Origin: Paenibacillus nuruki
Lineage (GTDB): Bacteria > Bacillota > Bacilli > Paenibacillales > Paenibacillaceae
Direction: 5' to 3'
Assembly (NCBI RefSeq): GCF_001721045.1
Contig: NZ_MDER01000075.1
Coordinates: forward strand, 1-64,000
DNA: 64,000 nt
The translations under genes and the position numbers were made by a program. The notes beneath the pieces were generated by a model. It did not search any database. It saw only the letters and a program-made list of their open reading frames with translations, and was not told where the DNA came from. Below, one piece after another: positions 29,494 to 39,957 of the stretch; positions within the stretch are counted from its first letter, which is position 1, and each line of letters opens with the position of its first letter.

Positions 29494-29787
29494 TTAGGAT
29501 TTGATAACTAAAATAGAGGTATCTTCAAGGGCTTTGAGAGAATGAAATTCATCAGGTTCCATAATCAAAACTTCATGAGGAGAAAGTATAATTTCTTGAT
29601 CTGATACGGTAAAAGCTACTTTTCCACTTTTGACCACAATGAACACATGCTTAGGGCTTTTGTGAGTAGGAATTTCTTGATTCGCACTTAATTGTAAATG
29701 AACAATCTGACGTGCTTCGGTATTGTAGATCGAAGTTAGTTTTTTATCCTGTTGTGGTATTACTGTATCTAATAAAATGGTTTGCAT
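29494..29787 (-). CDS. small cupin-domain protein
   Basis: A 97-residue single-domain cupin. The second half carries the conserved beta-barrel pattern with EIILSPHEVLIMEPDEFHSLKALEDTS; the metal-binding histidines are only partly recognisable (a His near IPTHKSPKHV). Such small cupins often act in sugar or oxidant sensing, but no function is assigned. AAGGAG lies 9 bases before the start. It stands alone and divergent from rarA. Confidence 0.75.
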   Translation of the reverse strand: MQTILLDTVIPQQDKKLTSIYNTEARQIVHLQLSANQEIPTHKSPKHVFIVVKSGKVAFTVSDQEIILSPHEVLIMEPDEFHSLKALEDTSILVIKS

Positions 29788-29940
29788 ACTATCGTCTCCT
29801 TCAAGTGTTTAGCATAAGGCAATCATTAGGGTTGTTGTTAACCTGCTTTTACTATAGATCGAAATCAGAATCATCTAGGTGATTACAGTCACTACAAATG
29901 TGACAGTATAAATGAGTCAGTATAGATAGGATGTGAACGT

Positions 29941-31260
29941 ATGGATTTATTTTCTTATGAAGACAGTGGCAATGGTTCTGGATCAGAGAGTATGGGTGTA
30001 CTGGCAGATCGGATGCGTCCACAGTCGCTCGATGAATATATAGGGCAAGAACAGATTGTCGGTCAAGGTAAATTACTACGACGTGCGATTGAAGCAGATC
30101 AAGTATCATCGATCTTATTATACGGCCCACCAGGGTGTGGCAAAACGACATTAGCACACATTATTTCAAAGCATACACAAGCTGAATTTGTACGACTAAA
30201 TGCTGTAGAAGCCACAGTTAAAGAAGTGCGTGAAGTGATCGAACGGGCACAGACGAATAAGTCGTTATACGGTACCAAAACGATTCTTTTTCTAGATGAA
30301 GTCCATCGGTTTAACAGCTCTCGTCAAGATGCACTATTACCTGCTGTAGAAAAAGGAACGATTATTTTTATAGGCGCTACCACTGAAAATCCTTTTCATT
30401 ATGTGAATGGCGCTTTGATGAGTCGCTCGACTCTTTTTCAATTAGAGTCATTGAATCAAGAACATTCGATGATTGCAATGAAGCGTGCATTGAGCGATTC
30501 ACAGCGTGGACTTGGATTTATGCAATTACAAGTGGATGAAGAAGCATTACAACATATCGCTTCTATGGCTAATGGAGATATTCGGCGAGCACTTAATGCG
30601 CTGGAACTGGCTGCTGTGACTACACCACCAGACAGTGAAGGCAATATTCATGTCACTCTAGAAGTAGCAGAAGAATCGATTCGTCGTCCGATTGTAAGGG
30701 CAGATGAGTCGACTCAATATGATGTATTGTCTGCTTTTCACAAAAGTATACGGGGCTCTAGTGATGCCGCTCTATTCTGGTTCTTATATGCAGTTGAAAA
30801 GTTAGGGATGGACCCGATGACTTTCCTAAGACGCTTAATCGCTGCCAGTAGTGAAGATATCGGACTGGCTAACCCACAAGCGATGATTCAATCACTAGGC
30901 GCATTAGATGCGTATCGTACAAATGGATGGCCTGAGGCGAAGCTCAATATTGCGCAAGCGATTCTATTTGCTGTCGAAAGTCCGAAGTCTAATGCTGTCT
31001 ATACTGCCATCTCTAGTGCAATGTCGGCTATTGATGAGATCAAGTCTGCTGAAGTTCCTTTGCATTTACGAGATACTCATTACAAAGGATCAGCACAGTT
31101 AGGGCATGAAGGATATAAGTATCCGCATAACTTCCCGAATCATTTTGTCAAACAAGAGTATTTGCCGAAAGGGATTTCTCGTAAAGTGTTTTATCAAGCG
31201 ACAGAACAGGGCAATGAATCGAAGATTAAGCTCAATCAAGAACGCAGACGAGGATTATAA
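29941..31260 (+). CDS. rarA: replication-associated recombination protein RarA (MgsA)
   Basis: A AAA+ ATPase of the clamp-loader clade that acts at stalled replication forks. Walker A LLYGPPGCGKTTLAHI, Walker B FLDEVHRFN and the sensor region GATTENPFHYVN are in place, followed by the C-terminal tetramerisation domain. 439 residues is normal. The start ATG has a weak ribosome site (AGGATG). In Bacillus this gene (yrvN) lies next to cymR; here the fluC pair and mnmA are in between. Confidence 0.95.
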   Translation: MDLFSYEDSGNGSGSESMGVLADRMRPQSLDEYIGQEQIVGQGKLLRRAIEADQVSSILLYGPPGCGKTTLAHIISKHTQAEFVRLNAVEATVKEVREVIERAQTNKSLYGTKTILFLDEVHRFNSSRQDALLPAVEKGTIIFIGATTENPFHYVNGALMSRSTLFQLESLNQEHSMIAMKRALSDSQRGLGFMQLQVDEEALQHIASMANGDIRRALNALELAAVTTPPDSEGNIHVTLEVAEESIRRPIVRADESTQYDVLSAFHKSIRGSSDAALFWFLYAVEKLGMDPMTFLRRLIAASSEDIGLANPQAMIQSLGALDAYRTNGWPEAKLNIAQAILFAVESPKSNAVYTAISSAMSAIDEIKSAEVPLHLRDTHYKGSAQLGHEGYKYPHNFPNHFVKQEYLPKGISRKVFYQATEQGNESKIKLNQERRRGL

Positions 31261-31270
31261 TATGCCATTC

Positions 31271-31299
31271 TTTACAAACTAATAGGCATACGTTATATT
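31271..31299 (+). promoter_or_regulatory. sigma-A-type promoter of the fluoride riboswitch
   Basis: TTTACA (31271-31276), a 17-base spacer and TATATT (31294-31299), with transcription expected to begin just upstream of the aptamer. Confidence 0.65.
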
Positions 31300-31312
31300 A
31301 AAATCAATAAAA

Positions 31313-31362
31313 TCGGCGATGGAGTTCGCCATTGACTGCTGATTTCAGCTAATGACTCCTAC
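31313..31362 (+). ncRNA. fluoride riboswitch (crcB motif)
   Basis: The aptamer core GGCGATGGAGTTCGCC (31315-31330), then GCTGATTTCAGC, then AATGACTCCTAC (31351-31362) follow the crcB consensus in order and spacing, ahead of two fluC genes. The 3' ACTCCTAC (31355-31362) also forms the terminator stem, which fits a transcription-control switch. Confidence 0.93.
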
Positions 31363-31412
31363 TTGTTTAAGCACAGGATTGCTGTGTCTTGATCGAGTAG
31401 GAGTTATTTTTA
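31355..31412 (+). terminator. expression-platform terminator of the fluoride riboswitch
   Basis: ACTCCTAC (31355-31362) pairs perfectly with GTAGGAGT (31397-31404), with T-run after. Fluoride binding to the aptamer should tie up the left arm and let transcription reach the channel genes. Confidence 0.85.
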
Positions 31413-31436
31413 TGTACAGGAAAGGGGATCATAAAT

Positions 31437-31829
31437 ATGTATTATGTCTGGGTAGCTCTATTTGGCGTGTTGGGAGCATTATGTCGTTATCTAACAGGAG
31501 TATGGATTGTAAGCCCTGGCTTTCCAATGGCAACATTGATCATTAATATTGTGGGATGTTTTCTGTTAGCGATAGTGATGAAGTACTTGGCGGAACTTCC
31601 TTATATCTCAAAAACGATAATTACAGCGCTTGGTACCGGATTTGTCGGTTCATTTACTACCTTTTCAACATTTAGTGTGGAAAGTATAGAGCTGATCGAA
31701 AAACACTGGTACGGTACAGCAGCACTTTATATCGGAGCCAGTCTTATCGGTGGATTGTTATCTTCGCGCTTCGGATTCTATGTGAGCGAACAATGGTTGA
31801 ATAGAAGGAGGAATCGTCATGCTCATTAA
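31437..31829 (+). CDS. crcB: fluoride channel subunit FluC 1 (CrcB)
   Basis: A 130-residue membrane protein with four spans. The fluoride-pore motif TGFVGSFTTFSTFS and the N-terminal GALCRYLTG are both present. Fluc channels are dual-topology dimers that let F- leave the cell. The positively charged C-terminus (NRRRNRHAH) suggests that this subunit inserts in one fixed orientation, with the second gene supplying the opposite one. AAAGGGG lies upstream of the start, and the gene overlaps fluC 2 by 11 bases. Confidence 0.93.
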   Translation: MYYVWVALFGVLGALCRYLTGVWIVSPGFPMATLIINIVGCFLLAIVMKYLAELPYISKTIITALGTGFVGSFTTFSTFSVESIELIEKHWYGTAALYIGASLIGGLLSSRFGFYVSEQWLNRRRNRHAH

Positions 31830-32184
31830 TATGCTGTTGGTATCAGTAGGAGCGGTATTTGGCGTGTTGACTCGCTTATTATTATCCAACTGGATGAAAA
31901 CCAAGTGGCCGATGCAATTTCCTTTAGCGACGCTATGTATTAATATCAGCGGTTCTTTTTTGTTAGGATTATTATTCGCTTCAGGGTTAAATAGTCATTT
32001 TCAATTGTTGATTGGTACTGGTTTTATGGGCAGTTATACTACGTTCTCAACATTTAAGTTAGAAAATATTGAATTACATTTGAAAAAAAAGTATCGTATC
32101 TTCTGGAGCTATATCGGTGCTTCCTATGTACTGGGCATAGGATTTGCTGCATTGGGGCTATGGATAGGAAATACGTATTTATAA
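31819..32184 (+). CDS. crcB: fluoride channel subunit FluC 2 (CrcB)
   Basis: A 121-residue partner of the preceding gene, again with four spans and the pore motif TGFMGSYTTFSTFK. AGGAGG and the start lie within the end of fluC 1, so the two are translationally coupled. Two different small subunits in tandem behind a fluoride riboswitch indicate a heterodimeric channel. Confidence 0.93.
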   Translation: MLINMLLVSVGAVFGVLTRLLLSNWMKTKWPMQFPLATLCINISGSFLLGLLFASGLNSHFQLLIGTGFMGSYTTFSTFKLENIELHLKKKYRIFWSYIGASYVLGIGFAALGLWIGNTYL

Positions 32185-32207
32185 GTTTGTGATTAAGAAG
32201 TATGAGA

Positions 32208-32254
32208 AACAGCAAAGAGTTACTGATAACGATCATCAGTAACTCTTTGCTGTT
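32208..32254. terminator. bidirectional terminator between crcB pair and mnmA
   Basis: A perfect 20-bp stem (32208-32227 with 32235-32254) and a 7-base loop. It is the longest perfect hairpin in the window and lies between convergent genes. Confidence 0.9.
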
Positions 32255-32284
32255 ATTACATATTTAACTTAGTTTCTATAACAA

Positions 32285-33741
<1,457 letters not shown>

Positions 33742-34161
33742 ATGAAGATATCAACTAAAGGACGTTACGGTCTAACAATCATGATGGAATTGTCTTCCCG
33801 CTTTGGTGAAGGTCCTACATCACTCAAAAGTATTGCTGAAAAAAATCAACTATCTGAACACTATTTGGAGCAGTTAATCGCTCCACTTCGTAATGCCGGA
33901 TTAGTAAAAAGTATCCGCGGGGCGTATGGCGGTTATATTTTATCACGTGAACCGGAGACGATTACAGCAGGCGAAGTTATTCGTGTACTCGAAGGTCCCA
34001 TTTCCGTTGTTGATTTTACCGATGAAGATGTAGCTGCTAAGCGTCATCTATGGATGCAGATTCGTGATGCCATCGCTCAAGTCATTGATTCAACGACACT
34101 TAAAGATCTGATCACGTACCGTGAGCAAGGTCAAGAAGACAATTATATGTTTTATATCTAA
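33742..34161 (+). CDS. cymR: Rrf2-family regulator, CymR type
   Basis: A 139-residue winged-helix repressor: MKISTKGRYGLTIMMELS, then a helix-turn-helix (LKSIAEKNQLSEHYLEQLI) and GLVKSIRGAYGGYILSR. There are no cysteines at all, which excludes an IscR-type Fe-S sensor and supports CymR, the cysteine-metabolism regulator that in Bacillus works with CysK. An upstream in-frame TTG at 33709 has no ribosome site; GTGAGGTG precedes the ATG at 33742. The next gene is iscS. Confidence 0.88.
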   Translation: MKISTKGRYGLTIMMELSSRFGEGPTSLKSIAEKNQLSEHYLEQLIAPLRNAGLVKSIRGAYGGYILSREPETITAGEVIRVLEGPISVVDFTDEDVAAKRHLWMQIRDAIAQVIDSTTLKDLITYREQGQEDNYMFYI

Positions 34162-34180
34162 ATTCGATATAGACAACAAG

Positions 34181-34226
34181 ACGGAGGGGAATCCGCAGGT
34201 ATATGGCTGCTCCCTTCCGTTTTTTG
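34181..34226 (+). terminator. terminator between cymR and iscS
   Basis: ACGGAGGGGA (34181-34190) pairs, with one G-T wobble, with TCCCTTCCGT (34211-34220), then six T. iscS lies 50 bases on, so some readthrough may supply it. Confidence 0.8.
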
Positions 34227-34275
34227 CTGTCTTTGTACGTATATTTTATTTTCCGATACAGAAAGGTGAATTGAT

Positions 34276-35427
34276 ATGAAAGCTATTTATTTAGACCATG
34301 CAGCTTCTACTCCGATCCATCCACAAGTGGCTGAACGTATGTTACAGGTAATGACCCATACCCACGGTAATGCTTCAAGTGTGCATGCTTTCGGACGTTC
34401 TGCCAAAAAAGTAGTCAGTGGAGCCAGAGACCAAATCGCTAAAGATCTGGGTTGTCGTCCGGATGAATTGGTATTTACCGCAGGAGGAACCGAAAGTGAT
34501 AATCTCGCTTTATTTGGGATTGCTGAATCCTTAAGTCATAAAGGCAAACATATCATCACATCACAGATTGAACACCATGCGGTACTTCATGCTTGTGAAG
34601 CGTTAGAACAGCGTGGTTATGAAGTAACTTATTTGCCTGTTAATGCTCATGGATTAGTTTCTATAGAAGAAGTAGAAGCGGCTATTCGCCCGGATACGAT
34701 ATTGATCAGTATTATGTTTGGTAACAATGAAGTAGGAACCATTCAGCCGATTACAGAGATTGGACAATTAGCACGTGCCAAAAATATTATTTTTCATACC
34801 GATGCTGTTCAAGCACTAGGTGCTATTCCTTTGAACTGTCATGAGTTACCTGTAGATTTAATTAGCTTTTCTTCTCACAAAATCAATGGTCCACAAGGGA
34901 TCGGTGCACTATATATACGTCATGGAGTCAAAGTAGAACCTGTATTGTACGGCGGTCTACAAGAACGCAAGCGTCGTGCAGGAACGGAGAATTTAGCAGG
35001 TATTGCAGGCTTTGCACAAGCGGTAGAACTTGCTGTACAAGGACTATCTGAGCGCATCAACCATCTGGAATCGTTACGTGCATACATGTTAGAAGAATTA
35101 GAACAACAAGTCGGTACCGAAGGGTATGTTGTCAATACACCTATCGATCAATCGCTCCCTCATATTCTGAATATTAGCTTTCCCGGCGTGAAAAGTGAAA
35201 CGATGTTAATGAATCTCGATATGGAAAATATTGCAGCTGCCAGTGGATCAGCATGTACTTCAGGTTCACTCGAATTGTCACATGTTCTTCAAGCAATGAA
35301 AATTCCTGAAAATCTCTTGAATTCGGCGATTCGCTTTAGCTTTGGGATGGGTAATACTAGGGAAGAAATAGCATATGCTACACAAAAGATTGCAACTATT
35401 TTAAAGCGTATACGTAGTAGAAATTAG
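34276..35427 (+). CDS. iscS: cysteine desulfurase, YrvO type
   Basis: A PLP enzyme that takes sulfur from cysteine, here probably for tRNA thiolation by MnmA. The PLP lysine lies in SFSSHKINGPQG, the sulfur-carrying Cys in GSACTSGSLE, and the N-terminus MKAIYLDHAASTPIHP is typical. 383 residues. The gene order cymR-iscS matches Bacillus, where the enzyme (YrvO) supplies MnmA. AGAAAGGTG precedes the start. Confidence 0.94.
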   Translation: MKAIYLDHAASTPIHPQVAERMLQVMTHTHGNASSVHAFGRSAKKVVSGARDQIAKDLGCRPDELVFTAGGTESDNLALFGIAESLSHKGKHIITSQIEHHAVLHACEALEQRGYEVTYLPVNAHGLVSIEEVEAAIRPDTILISIMFGNNEVGTIQPITEIGQLARAKNIIFHTDAVQALGAIPLNCHELPVDLISFSSHKINGPQGIGALYIRHGVKVEPVLYGGLQERKRRAGTENLAGIAGFAQAVELAVQGLSERINHLESLRAYMLEELEQQVGTEGYVVNTPIDQSLPHILNISFPGVKSETMLMNLDMENIAAASGSACTSGSLELSHVLQAMKIPENLLNSAIRFSFGMGNTREEIAYATQKIATILKRIRSRN

Positions 35428-35470
35428 GGCTCCCCTGTGTGGTGAATAATAAGGGAGGGAAGATGATCAT

Positions 35471-35530
35471 ATGACGCCAACAGCCGGGCAAGAAAGAAAT
35501 GATTTTCTTCCTGCGCAATCTATGCGATGA
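35471..35530 (+). CDS. possible 19-residue leader peptide
   Basis: A short ORF starts 10 bases after GGGAGGGAAG, a strong ribosome site, and stops inside the ribosome site of the next gene (the TGA overlaps TGAGGAGG). It encodes MTPTAGQERNDFLPAQSMR. It is in a different frame from the PRC-barrel gene, so it is not its N-terminus. Coupled translation is possible, but so is chance. Confidence 0.4.
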   Translation: MTPTAGQERNDFLPAQSMR

Positions 35531-35546
35531 GGAGGTCCTGAGCGTT

Positions 35547-36053
35547 ATGAAGATGCAGGGAATGATTGGACTTGCTGTATTTGATATTGAAGATGGCAAG
35601 CAACTTGGTAAAATTCATGACTTTATATTAAGCGAAGACTGGGCGGTTCAAGGTTTTGAACTGGAAGGTAAAAGCTTTTTCTCATTACAAGTGCGTACCA
35701 TACTATGGGAAGATATTGTGTCCTATGGAGAAGACGCTATTATGATTCGCAATCAACAGGCAGTCCGCCAGATCGCGGCTGACGATATTAAACATACATT
35801 TTTGATCGGTCAAAACAAAATTAAAGATATGCCTCTGCTTACCAGTGATGGAGCAATGTTAGGCTATGTGTCTGATGTTTATTTTGATCATGAGTTGGGT
35901 AAAAGCATTACCGGGATTGAAATCAGTGATGGCTTTATCTCGGATATGATAGGCGGAAGAAAGTGGCTTCCAGTAAGTGGACAAGTTGCTTTTGGTGAAA
36001 GCGCGATTATGGTGCCGATTGAAAGTAATGAACGCCTACAGGAATGTCATTAA
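35547..36053 (+). CDS. PRC-barrel domain protein, YrrD type
   Basis: A 168-residue protein with two PRC-barrel-like halves (GLAVFDIEDGKQLGKIHDFIL and MLGYVSDVYFDHELGKSITGIEISDG). Bacillus YrrD, in the same neighbourhood, has the same make-up and unknown function; PRC-barrels usually sense or bind other proteins or RNA. Upstream starts exist, but TGAGGAGG (35528-35535) selects the ATG at 35547. The gene is 28 bases from the next small ORF, so they are probably co-transcribed. Confidence 0.8.
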   Translation: MKMQGMIGLAVFDIEDGKQLGKIHDFILSEDWAVQGFELEGKSFFSLQVRTILWEDIVSYGEDAIMIRNQQAVRQIAADDIKHTFLIGQNKIKDMPLLTSDGAMLGYVSDVYFDHELGKSITGIEISDGFISDMIGGRKWLPVSGQVAFGESAIMVPIESNERLQECH

Positions 36054-36081
36054 ACTTGGAGACGGATAGGGTGAGCGCTGA

Positions 36082-36276
36082 ATGAAATGTCCAAATTGTA
36101 GTTCAAAAGATATTGGTAAAATTGGTTCCCATCAATTTTATTGCTGGGGTTGCTTTATTGAGTTAACTGTTAACGGCGGTAAAATGTCTGTGTATCAAGT
36201 CGAAGAAGACGGCACACTGAGTTCATTAGACGATTTGTTTGTCGAAGAACCTGTAGCTATGTATACACAAGCTTGA
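36082..36276 (+). CDS. small zinc-ribbon protein
   Basis: A 64-residue protein beginning MKCPNCSSKDIGKIGSHQF, with a second pair in YCWGC, giving a four-Cys zinc ribbon in the first 25 residues. The rest is acidic and has no recognised domain. Its ribosome site (GGATAGGGTGAG) is imperfect but well placed, and it follows the PRC-barrel gene. Function unknown. Confidence 0.7.
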   Translation: MKCPNCSSKDIGKIGSHQFYCWGCFIELTVNGGKMSVYQVEEDGTLSSLDDLFVEEPVAMYTQA

Positions 36277-36381
36277 GCCTTTTTAGAAACGTGAACGATG
36301 TATAGAATGGCGAATATCGGCTGTTCCGACAGCGCGATACAATTCTTATCTTATACATACTACGTGTATCAGCGCTATTTT

Positions 36382-36438
36382 AAAAACCCCGTCTTGTATT
36401 GCACATCTGTAGAGGTGGCGATAGAAGTCGGGGCTTTT
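36382..36438 (+). terminator. terminator after the zinc-ribbon gene
   Basis: AACCCCGTCTT and AGAAGTCGGGG (36386-36433) pair with one internal mismatch, and a TTTT tail follows. The loop is long. Confidence 0.65.
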
Positions 36439-36829
36439 AAGCATGATGGATGCGATTGACAGACGTATGGGCGCTAGATATACTGATATAGTTGTTAAAG
36501 AACCGTGAAATTTCGGAACATGAACGTTAGATGAGCCGAAATAAAGGAGATCCAGGCATACATCTTTTGTTACACAGGTAATTGAAGTGATGACCGAACC
36601 CTACATAGTGTTAATCGGATGTATTCAGCGGTTAAGAGTCACTTATTCAAGAGACCTATATACAATAAAAGAGCGGTTGCAGGGAATATTGTTAGATATA
36701 CACCAGAACACCGCCCCTGATTTTGCGCAGGGCGCTTTTTTTTTACCGACTTGTCAGCGATACAGGTTGGATAGATTACTGGATCACCAAGAAATTGATG
36801 TTTAACTATTCTGAGGAGGCTCATTACTT
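36439..36829 (+). promoter_or_regulatory. structured alaS leader with attenuator, no T-box
   Basis: Between the previous terminator and the alaS start lies a 390-base leader with a hairpin ATTTCGG/CCGAAAT (36510-36542) and a terminator (36712-36744). GCAGGG (36679-36684) can pair with CCCTG of the terminator arm, an anti-terminator option. The T-box sequence and the AGAGAG/GGCTGG elements of the hisS leader were looked for and not found. Confidence 0.5.
36712..36744 (+). terminator. attenuator-type terminator before alaS
   Basis: CGCCCCTG (36712-36719) pairs with CAGGGCG (36728-36734), one C bulged, and nine T follow. It lies 86 bases before the alaS start, with no gene in between. Confidence 0.75.
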
Positions 36830-39457
36830 ATGAAAGCAAGTGAAATTCGTTCCAAATGGCTCGCTTTTTTCGAAAGCAAAGGACACAATGTTGAGCCAAG
36901 CGCTCCGTTAGTTCCTCATAATGATCCATCTCTATTGTGGATTAATGCAGGGATGGCTCCACTCAAAGCTTATTTTGATGGACGCGAAAAACCTGAAAAT
37001 CCACGTATTACGAATTCGCAGAAATGTATTCGTACCAATGATATTGAAAATGTAGGAAAAACACGTCGTCACCATACGTTTTTTGAAATGCTAGGAAACT
37101 TCTCGATCGGTGACTATTTCAAAGAAGAAGCGATCACATGGGCTTGGGAATTTTTGACGGGCAAAGAGTGGATTGGATTTGATCCAGAACGTTTATCTGT
37201 AACGGTATATCCAGAAGACGAAGAAGCTTTCAAATTGTGGAACGAGAAAATCGGTCTACCTGCTGAACGTATTATTCGTTTGGAAGAAAATTTCTGGGAT
37301 ATCGGTGAAGGCCCTTGTGGACCTTGTAGTGAGATTTTCTATGATCGTGGAGATGCTTACGGCGCTCTTGATCCGAATGATCCTGAGATGTATCCAGGTG
37401 GAGAAAATGAACGTTTCCTGGAAGTATGGAACCTTGTATTCTCTCAATTTAATCATAACAAAGATGGTAGCTATACACCGCTACCGAACAAAAACATAGA
37501 TACAGGTGCAGGGTTAGAGCGTTTTGCTTCGATTTTGCAAGAAGTGGATTCTAACTTTGATACTGACTTGTTCCAACCGATTATTCAACAAGCCGCTCAA
37601 ATTGCGGGTGTAACGTATAAACAAAATGAAGAAACCGATGTAGCGTTGAAAGTCATTGCTGACCATATTCGTACGGTTGCTTTTGCAGCAGCAGATGGCG
37701 TATTGCCTTCGAACGAAGGACGCGGTTATGTTATCCGTCGATTGTTACGTCGTGCAGTGCGTTATGGTAAAGTGATCGGTCTGGATAAACCGTTCTTGTT
37801 CAGCTTAACCGGTATTGTAGGCGAGATTATGGGCGTCTATTATCCAGAAGTAGTATCCAAGCGTGAATTTATCGAGAAAATTATTCGTACAGAAGAAGAG
37901 CGTTTCCATGAGACATTATCCGATGGTTTGAATATTTTGGCTGATCTGAGTACACAAGCGAAGCAAAATGGACAAACAGCGATCAGTGGCGCAGAAGCGT
38001 TTAAATTGTATGATACGTATGGTTTCCCATTTGATTTGACAGAAGACTATGCAGCTGAAAATGGATTGACTGTAGATCGTGCAGGCTTCGATACAGCAAT
38101 GCAAGAGCAACGTGATCGCGCTCGTGCAGCTCGTCAAGATAGTGGTAGTATGAAAGTACAAGGTGGCGTATTGTCTGATTTTGAAGGCAAAAGTGAATTT
38201 ATCGGTTATGAGCAGTTAACCGTACAAGCTACTGTAGTCGCATTGATTCAAGAAGAAGCTTCGGTCGACCGTGTCGGTGAAGGTCAACAGTGTCAGGTGA
38301 TTCTAGATGTGACTCCTTTCTATGCTGAAAGTGGTGGTCAGATCAGTGACGTAGGACGTTTGAGCAACGATACTGTAGAAGCTTCTGTTGAAGGATTGTT
38401 CAAAGCTCCACGCGGACAATTTGTGCATATCGTAACGGTAAGTTCGGGTGAACTTCATATCGGTGATGTGGTTACAGCAGAAGTAGATGCACCAAATCGT
38501 AACGATATTATCAAAAACCATACCGCGACTCATTTACTTCATCAAGCACTTAAAGATGTATTGGGTACACATGTTAATCAGGCAGGTTCACTGGTTGAAG
38601 CAGAGCGTTTACGTTTTGACTTTTCTCACTTCGGTAGTATCACACCGGAAGAACTGGCAGATATCGAACGTCGTGTGAATCAGGAAATCTGGAAAGGTCT
38701 TGATGTCGAGATCGAGTACAAAGGTATTGACGAAGCTAAAGCGATGGGTGCTATGGCATTATTTGGCGAGAAATATGGCGATATCGTACGTGTTGTACAG
38801 ATTGGCGATTACAGTATTGAGCTATGTGGTGGTTGTCATGTCGATAACACAGCACGTATTGGATTGTTCAAATTAGTATCTGAAAGTGGTATCGGTTCGG
38901 GTGTACGCCGTATCGAAGCTGTTACAGGACGCCTAGCTTACATGTTCTTGGATAGCCAATTGGATATTCTGAAGCAAGCTGCGGTACAATTGAAATCAAA
39001 TGTACATGATGTGCCTAAACGCATCGAGTCATTGAACCAACAACTTCGCGATCTAGGTCGTGACAATGAATCTCTACAAAGTAAATTAAGCTTGATCGAA
39101 GCAGGTCAATTAACAGACAAAGTGGAAATGATTGGTTCTACACCATTATTGGCTGTATCTGTCAATGTTCCAAGTATGGATGCTTTACGTGGTCTAGCAG
39201 ACGAATTGAAAGGCAAATTGCCTGAAGCAGTGCTTGTATTAGGAGCTGCTCAAGACGATAAAGTAAACTTTGTAGTCGTTGTTCCGAAATCAGGTATTGA
39301 GCGTGGACTTCATGCTGGTAAATTGGTTAAAGAAGTCGCTGCTATCTGTGGTGGTGGCGGTGGTGGTCGTCCAGATATGGCACAAGCCGGCGGTAAAGAT
39401 GCTTCCAAATTAGCTGAAGCTCTTGAAGCAGCCAAACAACATGTAGCATCCATCTAA
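36830..39457 (+). CDS. alaS: alanyl-tRNA synthetase
   Basis: Charges tRNA-Ala. The class II catalytic domain (motif 2 [25 protein letters not shown]) is at the N-terminus, the editing domain's zinc ligands [10 protein letters not shown] and CGGCH near residues 565-670, and the C-terminal DHHA1/C-Ala domain ends with [15 protein letters not shown]. 875 residues is normal. AGGAGG stands 11 bases before the ATG. It heads the long series up to trhP2 and may be regulated by the leader. Confidence 0.97.
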   Translation: MKASEIRSKWLAFFESKGHNVEPSAPLVPHNDPSLLWINAGMAPLKAYFDGREKPENPRITNSQKCIRTNDIENVGKTRRHHTFFEMLGNFSIGDYFKEEAITWAWEFLTGKEWIGFDPERLSVTVYPEDEEAFKLWNEKIGLPAERIIRLEENFWDIGEGPCGPCSEIFYDRGDAYGALDPNDPEMYPGGENERFLEVWNLVFSQFNHNKDGSYTPLPNKNIDTGAGLERFASILQEVDSNFDTDLFQPIIQQAAQIAGVTYKQNEETDVALKVIADHIRTVAFAAADGVLPSNEGRGYVIRRLLRRAVRYGKVIGLDKPFLFSLTGIVGEIMGVYYPEVVSKREFIEKIIRTEEERFHETLSDGLNILADLSTQAKQNGQTAISGAEAFKLYDTYGFPFDLTEDYAAENGLTVDRAGFDTAMQEQRDRARAARQDSGSMKVQGGVLSDFEGKSEFIGYEQLTVQATVVALIQEEASVDRVGEGQQCQVILDVTPFYAESGGQISDVGRLSNDTVEASVEGLFKAPRGQFVHIVTVSSGELHIGDVVTAEVDAPNRNDIIKNHTATHLLHQALKDVLGTHVNQAGSLVEAERLRFDFSHFGSITPEELADIERRVNQEIWKGLDVEIEYKGIDEAKAMGAMALFGEKYGDIVRVVQIGDYSIELCGGCHVDNTARIGLFKLVSESGIGSGVRRIEAVTGRLAYMFLDSQLDILKQAAVQLKSNVHDVPKRIESLNQQLRDLGRDNESLQSKLSLIEAGQLTDKVEMIGSTPLLAVSVNVPSMDALRGLADELKGKLPEAVLVLGAAQDDKVNFVVVVPKSGIERGLHAGKLVKEVAAICGGGGGGRPDMAQAGGKDASKLAEALEAAKQHVASI

Positions 39458-39508
39458 GTGATATGAGTATCAGATAATGGGTACAAAATAGAAGGAATAG
39501 CGTGTTAG

Positions 39509-39555
39509 ATTCAAAAAGTTGAAACAATTTTGTAACTTTTTGAATAGTTTTAACG
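39509..39555 (+). terminator. terminator after alaS
   Basis: ATTCAAAAAGTT (39509-39520) pairs perfectly with AACTTTTTGAAT (39534-39545), followed by a T-rich stretch. Confidence 0.75.
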
Positions 39556-39635
39556 TAAATATTCCTTGTATATCCCTTGTTGTGTTATGATGAAAAAGAA
39601 TCAGCATGAACAGCAAGGGATTCCATTTTGAGGAA

Positions 39636-39659
39636 GTGTACAAGTATACACTTTTTCCA
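39636..39659 (+). terminator. small hairpin with T-run before ireB
   Basis: AAGTGTA and TACACTT form a 7-bp stem with a 6-base loop, then TTTTT. It sits 20 bases before the ireB start, so it may attenuate. Confidence 0.5.
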
Positions 39660-39678
39660 AAAAGCGAGGTGTCAGCGA

Positions 39679-39939
39679 GTGGACTCCATGGATAAAACAG
39701 TTAAATTTAATGTGAAGGGTGACGAGCACGAAACCTCTTCTCAGGAAATACTTCTCACTGTATACGATGCACTGGTTGAGAAGGAATACAACCCGATCAA
39801 TCAAATGGTCGGATATTTGATCTCAGGGGACCCCGCTTACATTCCCCGGCATAAGAATGCTCGAAGTTTGATCGGCAAAAAAGAGCGGGATGAATTAATA
39901 GAAGAACTGGTCCGATCCTACCTGGCCAGTCATCGGTAG
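39679..39939 (+). CDS. ireB: IreB family protein (UPF0297, YrzL)
   Basis: An 86-residue protein with [15 protein letters not shown] at the start, [38 protein letters not shown] in the middle and [12 protein letters not shown] at the end, nearly all conserved in B. subtilis YrzL. In Enterococcus IreB is a small target of the IreK kinase linked to cell-wall stress. The start GTG is 8 bases after GCGAGGTG; the later ATG at 39688 is also possible. It follows alaS, as in Bacillus. Confidence 0.93.
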   Translation: MDSMDKTVKFNVKGDEHETSSQEILLTVYDALVEKEYNPINQMVGYLISGDPAYIPRHKNARSLIGKKERDELIEELVRSYLASHR

Positions 39940-39957
39940 AGACGGAGCGTACAAGAA

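Noticed and set aside
36405-36438. GAGGTGGCGATAGAAG as a T-box sequence for alaS
   Set aside because: It shares only GGTGG with the consensus and lacks the ACCRCGG continuation, and the position falls inside the terminator of the preceding gene.
36587-36805. 72-codon ORF in the alaS leader
   Set aside because: It crosses the terminator hairpin and T-run, has no ribosome site, and shows no domain.
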